Assembly (NCBI RefSeq): GCF_018130245.1
Contig: NZ_JAFCKP010000021.1
Coordinates: forward strand, 24,431 to 88,430
DNA: 64,000 nucleotides
Reading direction: 5' to 3'
Source: Bradyrhizobium sp. SZCCT0231
GTDB taxonomy: Bacteria; Pseudomonadota; Alphaproteobacteria; Rhizobiales; Xanthobacteraceae
Positions 18,220 through 26,691 of the stretch are shown here, in pieces. The stretch's first letter is position 1. Every line of letters starts with the position of its first letter. The notes under the pieces are model-generated. The model was given only the letters and a program-made list of their open reading frames with translations, did not search any database and was not told the origin of the DNA. A program made the translations under genes and the position numbers.

Positions 18220-19319
18220 ACCAGCGCACGCCGACACTGCTCTACATCGACGACGACGACGCGCTGGCGCGCCTGGTCGATCGTGGCCTCACGCGGCGCG
18301 GCTACCGGGTCGTCCATGCCGCGAGCGGCGAGGAAGGTCTCGAGCGCATCCGCCGCGCCGGCGCCGAAGGCGGCATCGATGTCGTGGCGCTCGATCAGTA
18401 CATGCCGGGCCTCGACGGGCTGGAGACGCTCGAGCAGATCATGGCGATCCCGGATGCGCCGCCGGTCGTGTTCGTCACCGCGTCGCAGGATTCCAGCATC
18501 GCGGTGACCGCGCTTAAAGCGGGGGCGGCCGACTATCTGGTGAAGGACCTCCAGGGCGACTTCATCCCGCTCCTCCACGTCGCCGCCGAAGGCGCGCTGC
18601 GCCAGGCCGAGTTGCAGCGGGCACGCGATGAAGCCGAAGCCGAGATCCACGCCTCGCGCGACCGCTACGCGGCCCTCGCCGCCGAGCGCGAGCTGTTGCT
18701 GCGCGAGGTCAACCACCGTGTCGGCAACTCGCTCCAGATCATCGCCTCGCTGTTGCACCTTCAGGCAAGCTCCGCCGCGCAGGAGGAGGTCAAGGCGGCG
18801 CTGACCAATGCGATGGGCCGCGTCGCTGCGGTCGCGCAGGTGCACCGCCGCCTCTACACCTCGCAGGACCTGAAGAGCGTGGTCCTCAATCAGTATCTGG
18901 ACTCGCTGCTCGAGGATCTCCGCCGCTCGGCCGAAGGCGACCGGATGTCGCGCCTGACGCTGAAGGCCGAGCCGATCGAGATCGATCCTGACCGTGCGGT
19001 CGCCGTCGGCATCATCGTCAACGAGCTGGTGATGAACGCGGTGAAATACGCCTATCCCGACGGCGCCGGCCCGATCCATGTCGAGCTGATCTCGCAAGGA
19101 GACGATCTGCTGCTCTCGATCACCGACGATGGCGTCGGCGACAACGTCAAGGCCGATCCGCGCTCCACCGGCATGGGCCAGCGCATCGTCGCGGCCATGG
19201 CGTCCAAGCTCGACGCCACGGTCGAGCGCGATCCCGCGCATTTCGGAACCCGGATCGTGCTGAAGTTCGGCCGCATCCCCGCAGCCCCCCGCAAGACCAG
19301 CACCGCCGCCGCGAGCTGA
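18216..19319 (+). CDS. Receiver-HisKA_2 (HWE-like) histidine kinase fusion
   Basis: 367 residues, cytosolic. An N-terminal receiver (about 5-125; acidic cluster IDDDDA, phospho-acceptor D60 in VVALDQYMPGLDG, lysine in DYLVKDLQ) is followed by a coiled linker and a HisKA_2 dimerisation domain with H167 in LLREVNHRVGNSLQ, then an HWE/HisKA_2-type ATPase domain (IIVNELVMNAVKYAYP). Kinases of this class commonly phosphorylate PhyR, the anti-anti-sigma switch of the alphaproteobacterial general stress response. With the CHASE3 kinase and single-domain regulator upstream, it reads as a phosphorelay: kinase to regulator to this protein. No PhyR, NepR or EcfG gene is in the window. Confidence 0.9.
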   Translation: MNQRTPTLLYIDDDDALARLVDRGLTRRGYRVVHAASGEEGLERIRRAGAEGGIDVVALDQYMPGLDGLETLEQIMAIPDAPPVVFVTASQDSSIAVTALKAGAADYLVKDLQGDFIPLLHVAAEGALRQAELQRARDEAEAEIHASRDRYAALAAERELLLREVNHRVGNSLQIIASLLHLQASSAAQEEVKAALTNAMGRVAAVAQVHRRLYTSQDLKSVVLNQYLDSLLEDLRRSAEGDRMSRLTLKAEPIEIDPDRAVAVGIIVNELVMNAVKYAYPDGAGPIHVELISQGDDLLLSITDDGVGDNVKADPRSTGMGQRIVAAMASKLDATVERDPAHFGTRIVLKFGRIPAAPRKTSTAAAS

Positions 19320-19367
19320 CCGCGCCCCCATCGCAACCGCAATGCGATCCTGCTATGGTGGCAAGCC

Positions 19368-20048
19368 ATGACTTCGCGCGACTCCGCCCCATCTGAAATC
19401 ACCCCGGCCGTGCTGCTGCGCGCCTATGCCTGCGGCATCTTTCCGATGGCGGAAAGCGCCGACGATCCGACCCTGTTCTGGGTCGAGCCGGAGTTGCGCG
19501 GCGTCATACCGCTCGACGGCTTTCGCGTCGCCTCGCGACTCGCGCGCACCGTGCGGTCGGACACGTTCCGCGTCACCGTCAACACCGCGTTCAAGGCGAC
19601 CATCTCCGGCTGCGCGGCGCCGCAAGCAGGACGCGAGGACACCTGGATCAACAAGCGCATCCGCGACCTCTATGGCGGCCTGCACGAGCTCGGCCATTGC
19701 CACAGCGTCGAAGCCTGGCAGGGTGACGACCTCGTCGGCGGGCTCTACGGCGTCAGCCTCGGACGGGCCTTCTTCGGCGAGAGCATGTTCCACACCGCGC
19801 GCGATGCCTCGAAGGTCGCGCTGGTGCATCTGGTCGCGCGGCTCATCCATGGCGGCTTCGAGCTGCTCGACACCCAATATGTCACCGAGCATTTGAAGAG
19901 CTTCGGCGCAGTCGAGATTTCGCGGCGACGCTATACGGCGCTGCTCGACAAGGCGCTGGCGGGCGAACCCGGCGATTTCCTGAGGCTCTCCGCCGGCGAA
20001 GCGATCCCCGGCGCGCACGCGCTCGAGATCATCGCTTCGCGGCAATGA
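19368..20048 (+). CDS. aat: Leucyl/phenylalanyl-tRNA--protein transferase
   Basis: 226 residues, full length. It adds Leu or Phe from aminoacyl-tRNA to N-terminal Arg/Lys of proteins, marking them for ClpAP (N-degron pathway). Signatures are [74 protein letters not shown] and [18 protein letters not shown] in pieces. The gene is convergent with DUF2155, the stops being 13 bp apart. Confidence 0.95.
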   Translation: MTSRDSAPSEITPAVLLRAYACGIFPMAESADDPTLFWVEPELRGVIPLDGFRVASRLARTVRSDTFRVTVNTAFKATISGCAAPQAGREDTWINKRIRDLYGGLHELGHCHSVEAWQGDDLVGGLYGVSLGRAFFGESMFHTARDASKVALVHLVARLIHGGFELLDTQYVTEHLKSFGAVEISRRRYTALLDKALAGEPGDFLRLSAGEAIPGAHALEIIASRQ

Positions 20049-20061
20049 TCGTTTGCTGGGC

Positions 20062-21063
20062 TTAGCGGCCAAACCCCGGGATGCCGAACAGACCTGGCCT
20101 CTGCTCCGGCGGCGGAGGGGGCGGCGGTGCCGGTTGCTGCTGCTGGATCGGCGGCAGAGGCTGCGGCGGCCGCTGCTGCACCTGCTTGGGCGCGGCCTTC
20201 TTCTGCGCCGGTGGTGGTGGCGGCGGCTTTGCCGCGGCCGGATCCGGTGCCGCGGTCGCGATGGTCTGCTGCGGCTCTTTGCAGTCGGTCAGCCAGATAT
20301 CGTAGATCGGATGCTCGACGCCGTGCAGGCCCGGGCTTGCCGCATACATCCAGCCCGAGAAGATGCGCTTCACCTCGCCCTGCAAGGTGATCTCGTCGAC
20401 CTCGACGAAGGCATCGGTGTTGGCGGCCTCCGTCGCCGGCCGCGTGTAGCAGGCGTCGGTCTTGACCCGGAGCGCGCCGAACTGGACGGTCTCGCCGATC
20501 TCCTCGTCGAAATTGATGATGCGTCCGGTGATCTTGTCGAGACCGGAGAAGGTCGCCTTCTTGTTCACGATCTTCTGGGCCGGCGGCTCGGTCACGACCT
20601 CGTCGCCCGGCTGGAGGCTCGCCGGCGTCTGCGGGACGGCGCCGCCCGGCCCGCCCTTCTGCTGAGGCTGGCGCTGACCGGGCGCACCCGGAGCCCCTTG
20701 CGGACCGGGTGGAACGATCGCGGCGGAGGGCGGCTGGTTCGGTGGCGCGAGGGTCGAGCCCGGCGGCGGCGCCAGGGGCTGGCTCTCGACCGGCCCGGGC
20801 ATGACATTCCCCTGCCGGCCCGCGGGCGGCGGCATCGGGCGCGACGGCAACACGCGCCCCTGCGGCGGCAGCTCGGGCACCTCTTCGTCGTCCTCGGGGA
20901 TCTGCTGCGGCTGGGGCTGGCCACGCGGAATATTGCCGGGCGGCCGCAGCGGCGGCGGATCGGAGAAGATCGTGCCGATCTGCGCCTGAGCCGGCGTCGC
21001 AGCCGTCAGTGCGGTGGCGGCCAAAAGCGCCGCAAGACCGGTCAGGGAAAAGGTTTTGAACAT
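20062..21063 (-). CDS. Exported DUF2155 protein, proline-rich
   Basis: About 333 residues. A signal peptide (MFKTFSLTGLAALLAATALT, cleaved near AQAQ) is followed by a long Pro/Gln/Gly-rich segment (about 30-170), the DUF2155 domain (about 170-270: KATFSGLDKITGRIINFDEEIGE, CYTRPATEAANTDAFVEV, GWMYAASPGLHGVEHPIYDIWLTDC in pieces), and a proline-rich tail. Function unknown; in alphaproteobacteria it clusters with aat and NDUFA12, suggesting an envelope or respiratory role. ATG 21063 directly starts the signal peptide; ATG 21102 is an alternative adding 13 residues. Confidence 0.85.
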   Translation of the reverse strand: MFKTFSLTGLAALLAATALTAATPAQAQIGTIFSDPPPLRPPGNIPRGQPQPQQIPEDDEEVPELPPQGRVLPSRPMPPPAGRQGNVMPGPVESQPLAPPPGSTLAPPNQPPSAAIVPPGPQGAPGAPGQRQPQQKGGPGGAVPQTPASLQPGDEVVTEPPAQKIVNKKATFSGLDKITGRIINFDEEIGETVQFGALRVKTDACYTRPATEAANTDAFVEVDEITLQGEVKRIFSGWMYAASPGLHGVEHPIYDIWLTDCKEPQQTIATAAPDPAAAKPPPPPPAQKKAAPKQVQQRPPQPLPPIQQQQPAPPPPPPPEQRPGLFGIPGFGR

Positions 21064-21307
21064 CTCGCGCGGCTTCAACAGCGAATCGGGCTCGTTGGAC
21101 ATTCTACAGGGGATACCGCCGCTCGCAGGCCCTCCGGTTAACACGCCGAATACGGCGGGGGAAGGGCGGCATCCCTGCCCTTCCCGGCGCGGTCTGGCCA
21201 GGCCAGCTCCCGGATGGGATAGTCGAGGGCCTCTCCCCGGGGGCCCGAAGGCGGGCGCCGCCCCCAAAATGACACCAACTTGGACGCACCCGACAATACC
21301 GACAGAG

Positions 21308-22315
21308 ATGCCCTCCTCCCTCCGAGCCGTCCTCGCCCTTCCCCTGCGTGCCCTCGCCTGGCTCGGCGGCCAGGGCACCCGTGCGGTGGCTGCGATCGCC
21401 TTCATCGCGGTCGCGGTGCCGCCGCTCGGCGCGCTGCTGCGCCCTTATGTCACCGAGGCGATCTTTCTTCTGCTCTGCATCTCCTTCATGCGCGTCGATC
21501 TCGTGTCGCTGTACGGACATCTGCGCCGGCCGGCGCTGGTCGCGGCCGCGACGGCCTGGACCACGATCGGTGTGCCGCTGATCGTCGCCCTCGCCGCCTA
21601 CGCGACCGGGCTCGCCGCGAGTTCGCCCGGCTTGGCTCTCGCGCTGATGCTCCAGGGCATGGCCTCCCCGATGATGGCGGCGCCGGCCCTTGCCGCACTG
21701 ATGGGCCTCGATGCCACGCTGGTGCTCGTGACGCTGGTGACCTCGACCGCACTCGTTCCCTTCACCGCTTCGCTGTTCGCGGGTCTCTTTCTCGGCGGCG
21801 TGCTCGACATCTCGCCGGCCACGCTCGGCCTGAAGCTGCTCGGCATTCTCGCAGCATCGCTGCTGGCCGCGACGATCATTCGTTGGATCTTCGGCGCGGA
21901 GGCGATCCAGCGTCGGAAGCGGCCGATCGACGGCTTCAACATCATCATCCTGCTTGTGTTCGCCTGTGCGGTGATGGGCGATGTCGCCAACGACCTCATC
22001 GCCGATCCGCTGTTCACGATCGGCGTCGCGCTGCTCGCCTTTGCGGTCTATTTTACCCTGCTCGCCGCGACGACGCTGATCTTCCGTCGCGTCGGCACCG
22101 AGCGCGCCTTCGCCATCGGCCTGATGGTGTCACAGCGCAATCTCGGGCTGATGCTGGCTGCCACCGCTGGCGCGCTGCCGGCCACGACCTGGCTCTATTT
22201 CGCGCTGACGCAGTTTCCGATTCATCTTGCGCCGTACATGCTGATGCCGATCGCGCGGCGATTGACAGCGCGCATGGATGCCTCCAGCGCGGTGGCGGCA
22301 AAGAGCACTAGCTAG
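21308..22315 (+). CDS. Membrane transporter, BASS (bile acid:sodium symporter)-like
   Basis: About 335 residues with roughly nine to ten hydrophobic spans (such as GVPLIVALAAYATGLAA, TLGLKLLGILAASLLAATII, FTIGVALLAFAVYFTLLAA). The second half contains FAIGLMVSQRNLGLMLAATAG, resembling the conserved crossover helix of BASS-family carriers (xSQRNxxL). Substrate unknown. Start is ATG 21308 or ATG 21269; neither has a strong ribosome site. It begins the block that separates DUF2155 from the complex I gene. Confidence 0.7.
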   Translation: MPSSLRAVLALPLRALAWLGGQGTRAVAAIAFIAVAVPPLGALLRPYVTEAIFLLLCISFMRVDLVSLYGHLRRPALVAAATAWTTIGVPLIVALAAYATGLAASSPGLALALMLQGMASPMMAAPALAALMGLDATLVLVTLVTSTALVPFTASLFAGLFLGGVLDISPATLGLKLLGILAASLLAATIIRWIFGAEAIQRRKRPIDGFNIIILLVFACAVMGDVANDLIADPLFTIGVALLAFAVYFTLLAATTLIFRRVGTERAFAIGLMVSQRNLGLMLAATAGALPATTWLYFALTQFPIHLAPYMLMPIARRLTARMDASSAVAAKSTS

Positions 22316-22541
22316 GCATGTCGCCCCGCGTCGCGCGGCGACACCGGGATTGCAACAGCACGACGACAAGTTCCGCCGCCGCGCGGCCAATCTTCGTTGC
22401 AATCAAGATCTGTCCCGAATTCCAGCATACCTCCGCCATCCACCAAAACTAGATTCGTCTCCGTGAAGCGTGGTCACAACACGCCGGGCAAGAATTTGCC
22501 GACGTCAGGCACGCTTCCGACAATGAAATGGGAGTTACGCC
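22316..22541. other. Upstream region of the RTX-like gene
   Basis: 226 bp. A hairpin GTCGCCCCGCG / CGCGGCGAC at 22320-22342 follows the transporter stop and may terminate it. The remainder is less GC-rich and presumably holds the promoter of the next gene; no clear boxes seen. Confidence 0.45.
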
Positions 22542-23747
22542 ATGCAGCATCTGCCGAACGACACCATCGACGTCCTGCTCGACCAGTTTGGCCAAATCGA
22601 AACCGTCAACGGAGATCCGAACTTTCCGACCGCCACCGACGCCTGGGGTGGCAACGACACCGTGACGGCAACGATCACCCAGCCCGAAGCAGAAGTCACG
22701 ATCTTTGGCGACGACAACACGACGCTGCATGGCCTGTCCCACGGCGGCAACGACACGCTCACGGTCAACTTCAACTATGGCTGGAACGAAGCTCTCGTGG
22801 CCGGCGATGCCCAGGCGATGACCGACGACGCCAGCGGCGGCAACGACACGATCAATGTCTTGGCCGACTCGCTGTACACCAACGTGCATGCTTTCGGCGA
22901 CGTTGCCGGCGACTTGTCGGGCAATTCGCACGGCGGCAGTGACGCCATCACCGGTGCGGTGGGTTGGCGAAGCTACGATAATGTGTACGCCGGCGACGCC
23001 GGTGGTTCCATGAGCGGCACGGCGCAGGGCGGCAATGACACGCTCGACATCAATCTGAGAACCATGGAGGGCTCAGCGACAGCCAGTGGCGATGCCATCG
23101 GTTCCATCGGCGGCGATGCGCATGGCGGCAACGACAATATCACTGTAACCTTTGGCACCGAGGTCTGGACTGTCGGATTTGTTGCGTACGGAGATTCGGC
23201 GACCTCGCTGACCGACAATGCCCAAGGGGGAGATGACACTATCACACTCAAGTTCGATGGCCCCGACACTATCCAGCTTACGCACCCAGAGCTCTTCGGC
23301 GATGCTCGGACCATGTCCGGCAATGCCCATGGCGGTAACGATATTCTCACCGGCGGCGCAACCAATGATTTCCTGTATGGCGATGCGAAGGTCTATGACC
23401 CCGCGACGCCGGGCTCGATCATCGGCGGCAGGGATATCCTCAACGGCGGCGCCGGCAATGACCAGCTTTCAGGCGGCGGAAACAGCGACATCTTCGTCTT
23501 CAACGCCGGCTCCGGCAATGACCTCATCACCGACTTCGATCAGGGCAACAAGGCGGTCGGCAGCACCGCGACGGAGCACGATCTGATCAATCTGCACGAC
23601 TACGGGTTTGCGGACTGGACCGCGCTGTCGAGCCTGATCAGCGACAATGCCGCCGGCGACGCCGTGATTCATCTGTCGGCGAGCGACTCCATCACACTCG
23701 ACGGCGTCAACGCGGCGAGCCTGCACCCGACCGACTTCCTCATCTGA
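22542..23747 (+). CDS. RTX-like calcium-binding repeat protein, probably type I-secreted
   Basis: 401 residues, acidic, Gly/Asn/Asp-rich, no Cys and no N-terminal signal peptide. GGND-type calcium motifs occur near residues 36, 68, 99, 131, 163, 195, 229 and 264, giving eight repeats of about 32 residues (form: GDA-n-MSG-n-A-n-GGNDTI-hydrophobic strand), not the usual 9-residue spacing. Two classical nonapeptides (GGAGNDQLSGGGNSDIF) lie near 302-318, then the serralysin-type C-terminal block FVFNAGSGNDLITDFDQG and a hydrophobic end, typical of uncleaved type I secretion signals. No type I exporter genes are adjacent. Function unknown: an extracellular beta-roll or beta-helix protein. Confidence 0.82.
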   Translation: MQHLPNDTIDVLLDQFGQIETVNGDPNFPTATDAWGGNDTVTATITQPEAEVTIFGDDNTTLHGLSHGGNDTLTVNFNYGWNEALVAGDAQAMTDDASGGNDTINVLADSLYTNVHAFGDVAGDLSGNSHGGSDAITGAVGWRSYDNVYAGDAGGSMSGTAQGGNDTLDINLRTMEGSATASGDAIGSIGGDAHGGNDNITVTFGTEVWTVGFVAYGDSATSLTDNAQGGDDTITLKFDGPDTIQLTHPELFGDARTMSGNAHGGNDILTGGATNDFLYGDAKVYDPATPGSIIGGRDILNGGAGNDQLSGGGNSDIFVFNAGSGNDLITDFDQGNKAVGSTATEHDLINLHDYGFADWTALSSLISDNAAGDAVIHLSASDSITLDGVNAASLHPTDFLI

Positions 23748-23769
23748 ACGGGTTGCTCCGGGAGCAACG

Positions 23770-23798
23770 GTCTCGCCCCGCCTCCAGTGGGGCGAGAC
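23770..23798. terminator. Hairpin between convergent RTX-like and GlxA genes
   Basis: Perfect 10-bp stem GTCTCGCCCC / GGGGCGAGAC with a 9-nt loop. A smaller hairpin (GGTTGCTCC / GGAGCAACG) lies just before it. No T-run follows in either direction. Confidence 0.55.
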
Positions 23799-23856
23799 GC
23801 GGGTTACACGCCCACCCCTATAGCGCGCCACTCGTTCGCTGACACGAGCGCAAGCC

Positions 23857-24795
23857 CTACCCCACCCGCGCCGCGCGCCGCAGCGCCTGCGGTGGCTGTC
23901 CGTAGGCGCGGATGAAGGCGCGGCGCATCCGTTCGGGGTCGCGGAAGCCGGTCGTTTCCGCAACGCGCTCGATCGCTTCGCGCGAAGACTGCACGCGCTC
24001 GCGCGCGACTTCGAGCCTGAGCCGCTCGATCGCCTTGGACGGCGTCGTGCCGGTCTCGGCGGCAAAGGCGCGGGCAAAATGCCGTGCGCTCATCCCGGCG
24101 CGATCGGCGAGATCCTCCACCGTCAACGGTGCGTCGAGATTTTCGCGCGCCCAGGACAATAGCGTGCCGAAGCGTCCGTTCGGCGCCTTCAATTCCAGCA
24201 GCGAGGAGAATTGCGACTGACCGCCGCTGCGGCGATGGTACAGCACGAGTTGCCGCGCAGTCGCCTGCGCGATCTCCTCGCCGTGGTCCTCAGTGACCAT
24301 CGCCAGCGCGAGGTCGATCCCTGCGGTGATTCCTGCGGATGTCCACACATTGCCGTCGCGGGTAAAAATCTGGTCCGGCTCGAACTTCACCCTGGGATAG
24401 CGCGCGACGAAATCGCGCGTGCGGCCCCAATGCGTCGTGGCACGGCGGCCGTCGAGCAGGCCCGCCTCAGCGAGCACATAAGCCCCCGAGCAAACGCTCG
24501 CGACCCGCATGCCGCGCCGCGCCAGCCGTTGCACGAAGGCGCGCGTGACCTCGCAGCGCGCAGCTTCCGCAACGCCGGCACCGCCCGCGATCACCAGTGT
24601 CGTGATCGCATTCGCCGATTTGAAATCACGCGCCATCATCTCGACGCCCGACGAGCTTCGCACCGGCCCTGCGTTCAGCGCCAGCACCCGGAGCGCAAGC
24701 GGCTTGCTGGAAGCACGTGCCGCGATCTCGAACACCGAGATCGGACCTGCAGCGTCGAGCAGCTGAAAATCGGGAAAGATCAGGATGCCGATCAT
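23857..24795 (-). CDS. GlxA-family transcriptional regulator (DJ-1/PfpI + AraC)
   Basis: 312 residues. The N-terminal DJ-1/PfpI-like domain (about 1-190: IGILIFPDFQLLDAAGPISVFE, and the nucleophile-elbow region VASVCSGAYVLAEAGLLDGRRATTHW in pieces) is followed by an AraC-type double helix-turn-helix (about 215-305: DLADRAGMSARHFARAF and ETTGFRDPERMRRAF). Such regulators sense small molecules through the degenerate amidotransferase domain. ATG 24795 starts the first strand. It is divergent from a DJ-1/PfpI protein gene, its likely target. Confidence 0.9.
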   Translation of the reverse strand: MIGILIFPDFQLLDAAGPISVFEIAARASSKPLALRVLALNAGPVRSSSGVEMMARDFKSANAITTLVIAGGAGVAEAARCEVTRAFVQRLARRGMRVASVCSGAYVLAEAGLLDGRRATTHWGRTRDFVARYPRVKFEPDQIFTRDGNVWTSAGITAGIDLALAMVTEDHGEEIAQATARQLVLYHRRSGGQSQFSSLLELKAPNGRFGTLLSWARENLDAPLTVEDLADRAGMSARHFARAFAAETGTTPSKAIERLRLEVARERVQSSREAIERVAETTGFRDPERMRRAFIRAYGQPPQALRRAARVG

Positions 24796-24903
24796 GGTCC
24801 AGCTCCGAATACGATGTCCGAAATAGAGGGAATTATGCCATTTCGGACGGGAGGGCAGCATGCCATCCTGCCGGCGTCAAGCTCGCAATTGGAGGATCTG
24901 CCG

Positions 24904-25590
24904 ATGTCGTCACCGCTCCAGATTGGTCTGTTGGTGTTCCCACGCGTCACCCAGCTCGACTTCACCGGCCCATTGCAGGTGTTCGCCATGGTTCCCGGCG
25001 CGAAACTGCATCTGATCTGGAAGCGGATCGAACCTGTGCCGAGCGATTCCGTGATGACGCTGACGCCGACGACGACGTTTGCGGACTGCCCTCAACTCGA
25101 CGTGATCTGCGTGCCCGGCGGCAGCGGCACCAACGACCTGCTCAACGACGAGGAGGTGCTCGACTTCCTGCGCAAGCAGGCCGCAGGCGCCAAATATGTC
25201 ACCTCGGTCTGCACGGGATCGCTGGCGCTCGGCGCGGCCGGCCTCTTGAAGGGCTACCGCGCCGCGACCCATTGGAGCGCGATGGAAATGCTCGCCCAGT
25301 TCGGCGCGATACCGACAAAGACGCGCGTCTGCATCGATCGCGACCGCATCACCGGCGGCGGCGTCACCGCCGGCATCGATTTCGCCCTGACGCTGGTGTC
25401 GATCATGATCAATCGCACGACGGCGGAAGCGATCCAGCTCCAGATGGAATACAACCCCGCCCCGCCGTTCAATTCGGGTTCACCCGACACCGCATCCGCT
25501 GAAGTGCTGGCGTTGCTGAGGGAGCGCGGCGCGCAAAACCAGGCGCGGCGCCTCGAGGCGGTGAAGCGGGCCGCCGAGCGGGTGAACTAG
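24904..25590 (+). CDS. DJ-1/PfpI family protein, isonitrile hydratase-like
   Basis: 228 residues, cytosolic. Shows IGLLVFPRVTQLDFTGPLQVFA, CVPGGSGTNDLL, and the nucleophile elbow VTSVCTGSLALGAAGLLKGYRAATHW with the cysteine, followed by GGGVTAGIDFALTLV. This combination (CTGSLxLGAAGLL with ITGGGVTAGID) is that of isonitrile hydratase (InhA)-like proteins, which hydrate isocyanides to N-formamides; true activity is not provable here. It has sequence likeness to the N-half of the divergent GlxA regulator, so the pair shares an ancestor domain. The 108-bp gap would hold both promoters. Confidence 0.82.
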   Translation: MSSPLQIGLLVFPRVTQLDFTGPLQVFAMVPGAKLHLIWKRIEPVPSDSVMTLTPTTTFADCPQLDVICVPGGSGTNDLLNDEEVLDFLRKQAAGAKYVTSVCTGSLALGAAGLLKGYRAATHWSAMEMLAQFGAIPTKTRVCIDRDRITGGGVTAGIDFALTLVSIMINRTTAEAIQLQMEYNPAPPFNSGSPDTASAEVLALLRERGAQNQARRLEAVKRAAERVN

Positions 25591-25598
25591 ACTCCGCT

Positions 25599-25740
25599 CT
25601 CGTGTCCCGGACGCGGTGCAGCGTGCAACGCTGCTCCGCCGAGCCGGGACCCAACAGGAAGCTACGCAGACCGCCGCAACATGGGCCCCGGCTCTGCAGC
25701 GCATCGCTGAAGGGAGCGCTGCGCTGCGTCCGGGGCAAGT
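25599..25740 (+). repeat. Interspersed palindromic repeat family D
   Basis: About 140 bp bounded by inverted ends GTCCCGGACGCGGTGCAGCG and GCGCTGCGTCCGGGGC, with inner inverted words around GAGCCGGGACCC and GGGCCCCGGCTC. It follows the DJ-1 gene by a few bases, has no coding signal, and has the look of Bradyrhizobium-type REP elements (recollection of family style, not a search). Confidence 0.7.
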
Positions 25741-25767
25741 CGACCTTCGTGCTGATCTCCAAAAGAA

Positions 25768-25800
25768 AAAGGCCGCTTGGTTTCCCAAGCGGCCTTTCCT
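25768..25800 (-). terminator. Strong minus-strand terminator without an adjacent gene end
   Basis: 13-bp stem AAAGGCCGCTTGG / CCAAGCGGCCTTT with a 4-nt loop. On the minus strand it is followed by TTTTTCTTTT. The nearest minus-strand coding stop (complex I subunit gene) is about 295 nt upstream. Confidence 0.85.
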
Positions 25801-26093
25801 GTCTCACGGCGGCTGCACATTCACATCGGGCGATTTCGGAGCTTCCAGACCGGGGGCCTATCTCCCGATCGAGTCCTTCCTCGGCGGCCGCTGCATCTCG
25901 GGACAGTCGCGAGCTGTTGCCCGAACCGAACGCGATGGTCTCCCATCTCCGTAAGATGGGATCATTGAGCCGCATCGCCCGCCCCGGCGCAATGCCCGCG
26001 CAAGCGGCATCCCCGCTGTTCCCGTTGTCCACAGCGGCGCGGATGCACGTGCACCCGCTTCGAAAGATGGCGGTTCGCAGGTCGGCCGAAAGG
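25801..26093 (-). other. Gene-free stretch between complex I subunit gene and its terminator
   Basis: No convincing protein. It contains a perfect short stem TCCCATCT / AGATGGGA (25940-25960) and ends at a strong minus-strand terminator, so it could be a long 3' UTR of the NDUFA12 gene or a separate small RNA. No match to RNase P, tmRNA or SRP RNA conserved words was seen. Confidence 0.35.
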
Positions 26094-26501
26094 CTAGCCG
26101 GGCGTCCAGGGCTGGTAGTCGCCGGTCGCCTTCGGACGCCGGCCGCTGGCAAGCGTCGAGCCGGAGGGACGATAGGCCTTGGCCGTGCCGGTGAGATTCG
26201 GCTGGTGCGGCTTTTCCCACTCGCGCGGCTGGTAGTTGGCCTCGGTCGGCGGCGCATCGACGACGTGATGGATCCAGCCGTGCCAGGACGGGGGAATCCG
26301 GCTCGCCTCAGCATAGCCGTTATAGACCACCCAGCGCCGCTCGAAGCCGAGCGTCGGGTCGACCGCCCCGCCGCGGGTGCGATAATAGAGGTTGCCCTGC
26401 TCGTCCTGGCCGACCAGCTCCCCGTACCGCTTGGTCCAGAGCTGGGTGCCAAAAGTCTGGCCATTCCACCAGGTGAAGAACTTGAGGAAGAATTGTTTCA
26501 T
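26094..26501 (-). CDS. NADH:ubiquinone oxidoreductase subunit NDUFA12 (17.2 kDa type)
   Basis: 135 residues. Supernumerary complex I subunit shared by alphaproteobacteria and mitochondria. Signatures are FFTWWNGQTFGTQLWTKRYGE, VGQDEQGNLYYRT, RRWVVYNGYAEASRIPPSWHGWIHH and YQPREWEKPHQPNLTGT in pieces. It associates peripherally with the hydrophilic arm on the cytoplasmic side. In relatives it sits close to aat and DUF2155; here about 5 kb of other genes lie between. Confidence 0.95.
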   Translation of the reverse strand: MKQFFLKFFTWWNGQTFGTQLWTKRYGELVGQDEQGNLYYRTRGGAVDPTLGFERRWVVYNGYAEASRIPPSWHGWIHHVVDAPPTEANYQPREWEKPHQPNLTGTAKAYRPSGSTLASGRRPKATGDYQPWTPG

Positions 26502-26691
26502 GCGGCAAGGGCCCTGCTTCGTCGGGTCCTGATGCCATCCGGGCAGCGAAATGTCCAGTTCGGTGGGGCGCCGGCACCCTCCACAAATCGTCCATCAACC
26601 AGCTCCTGCCGCAAAGCGGACGCGATTCATTCATGCCCGGTACAGCGGCCGCGACGGAAGCTCCATTTGCGCGCAAACCAGCGTGATCCCC

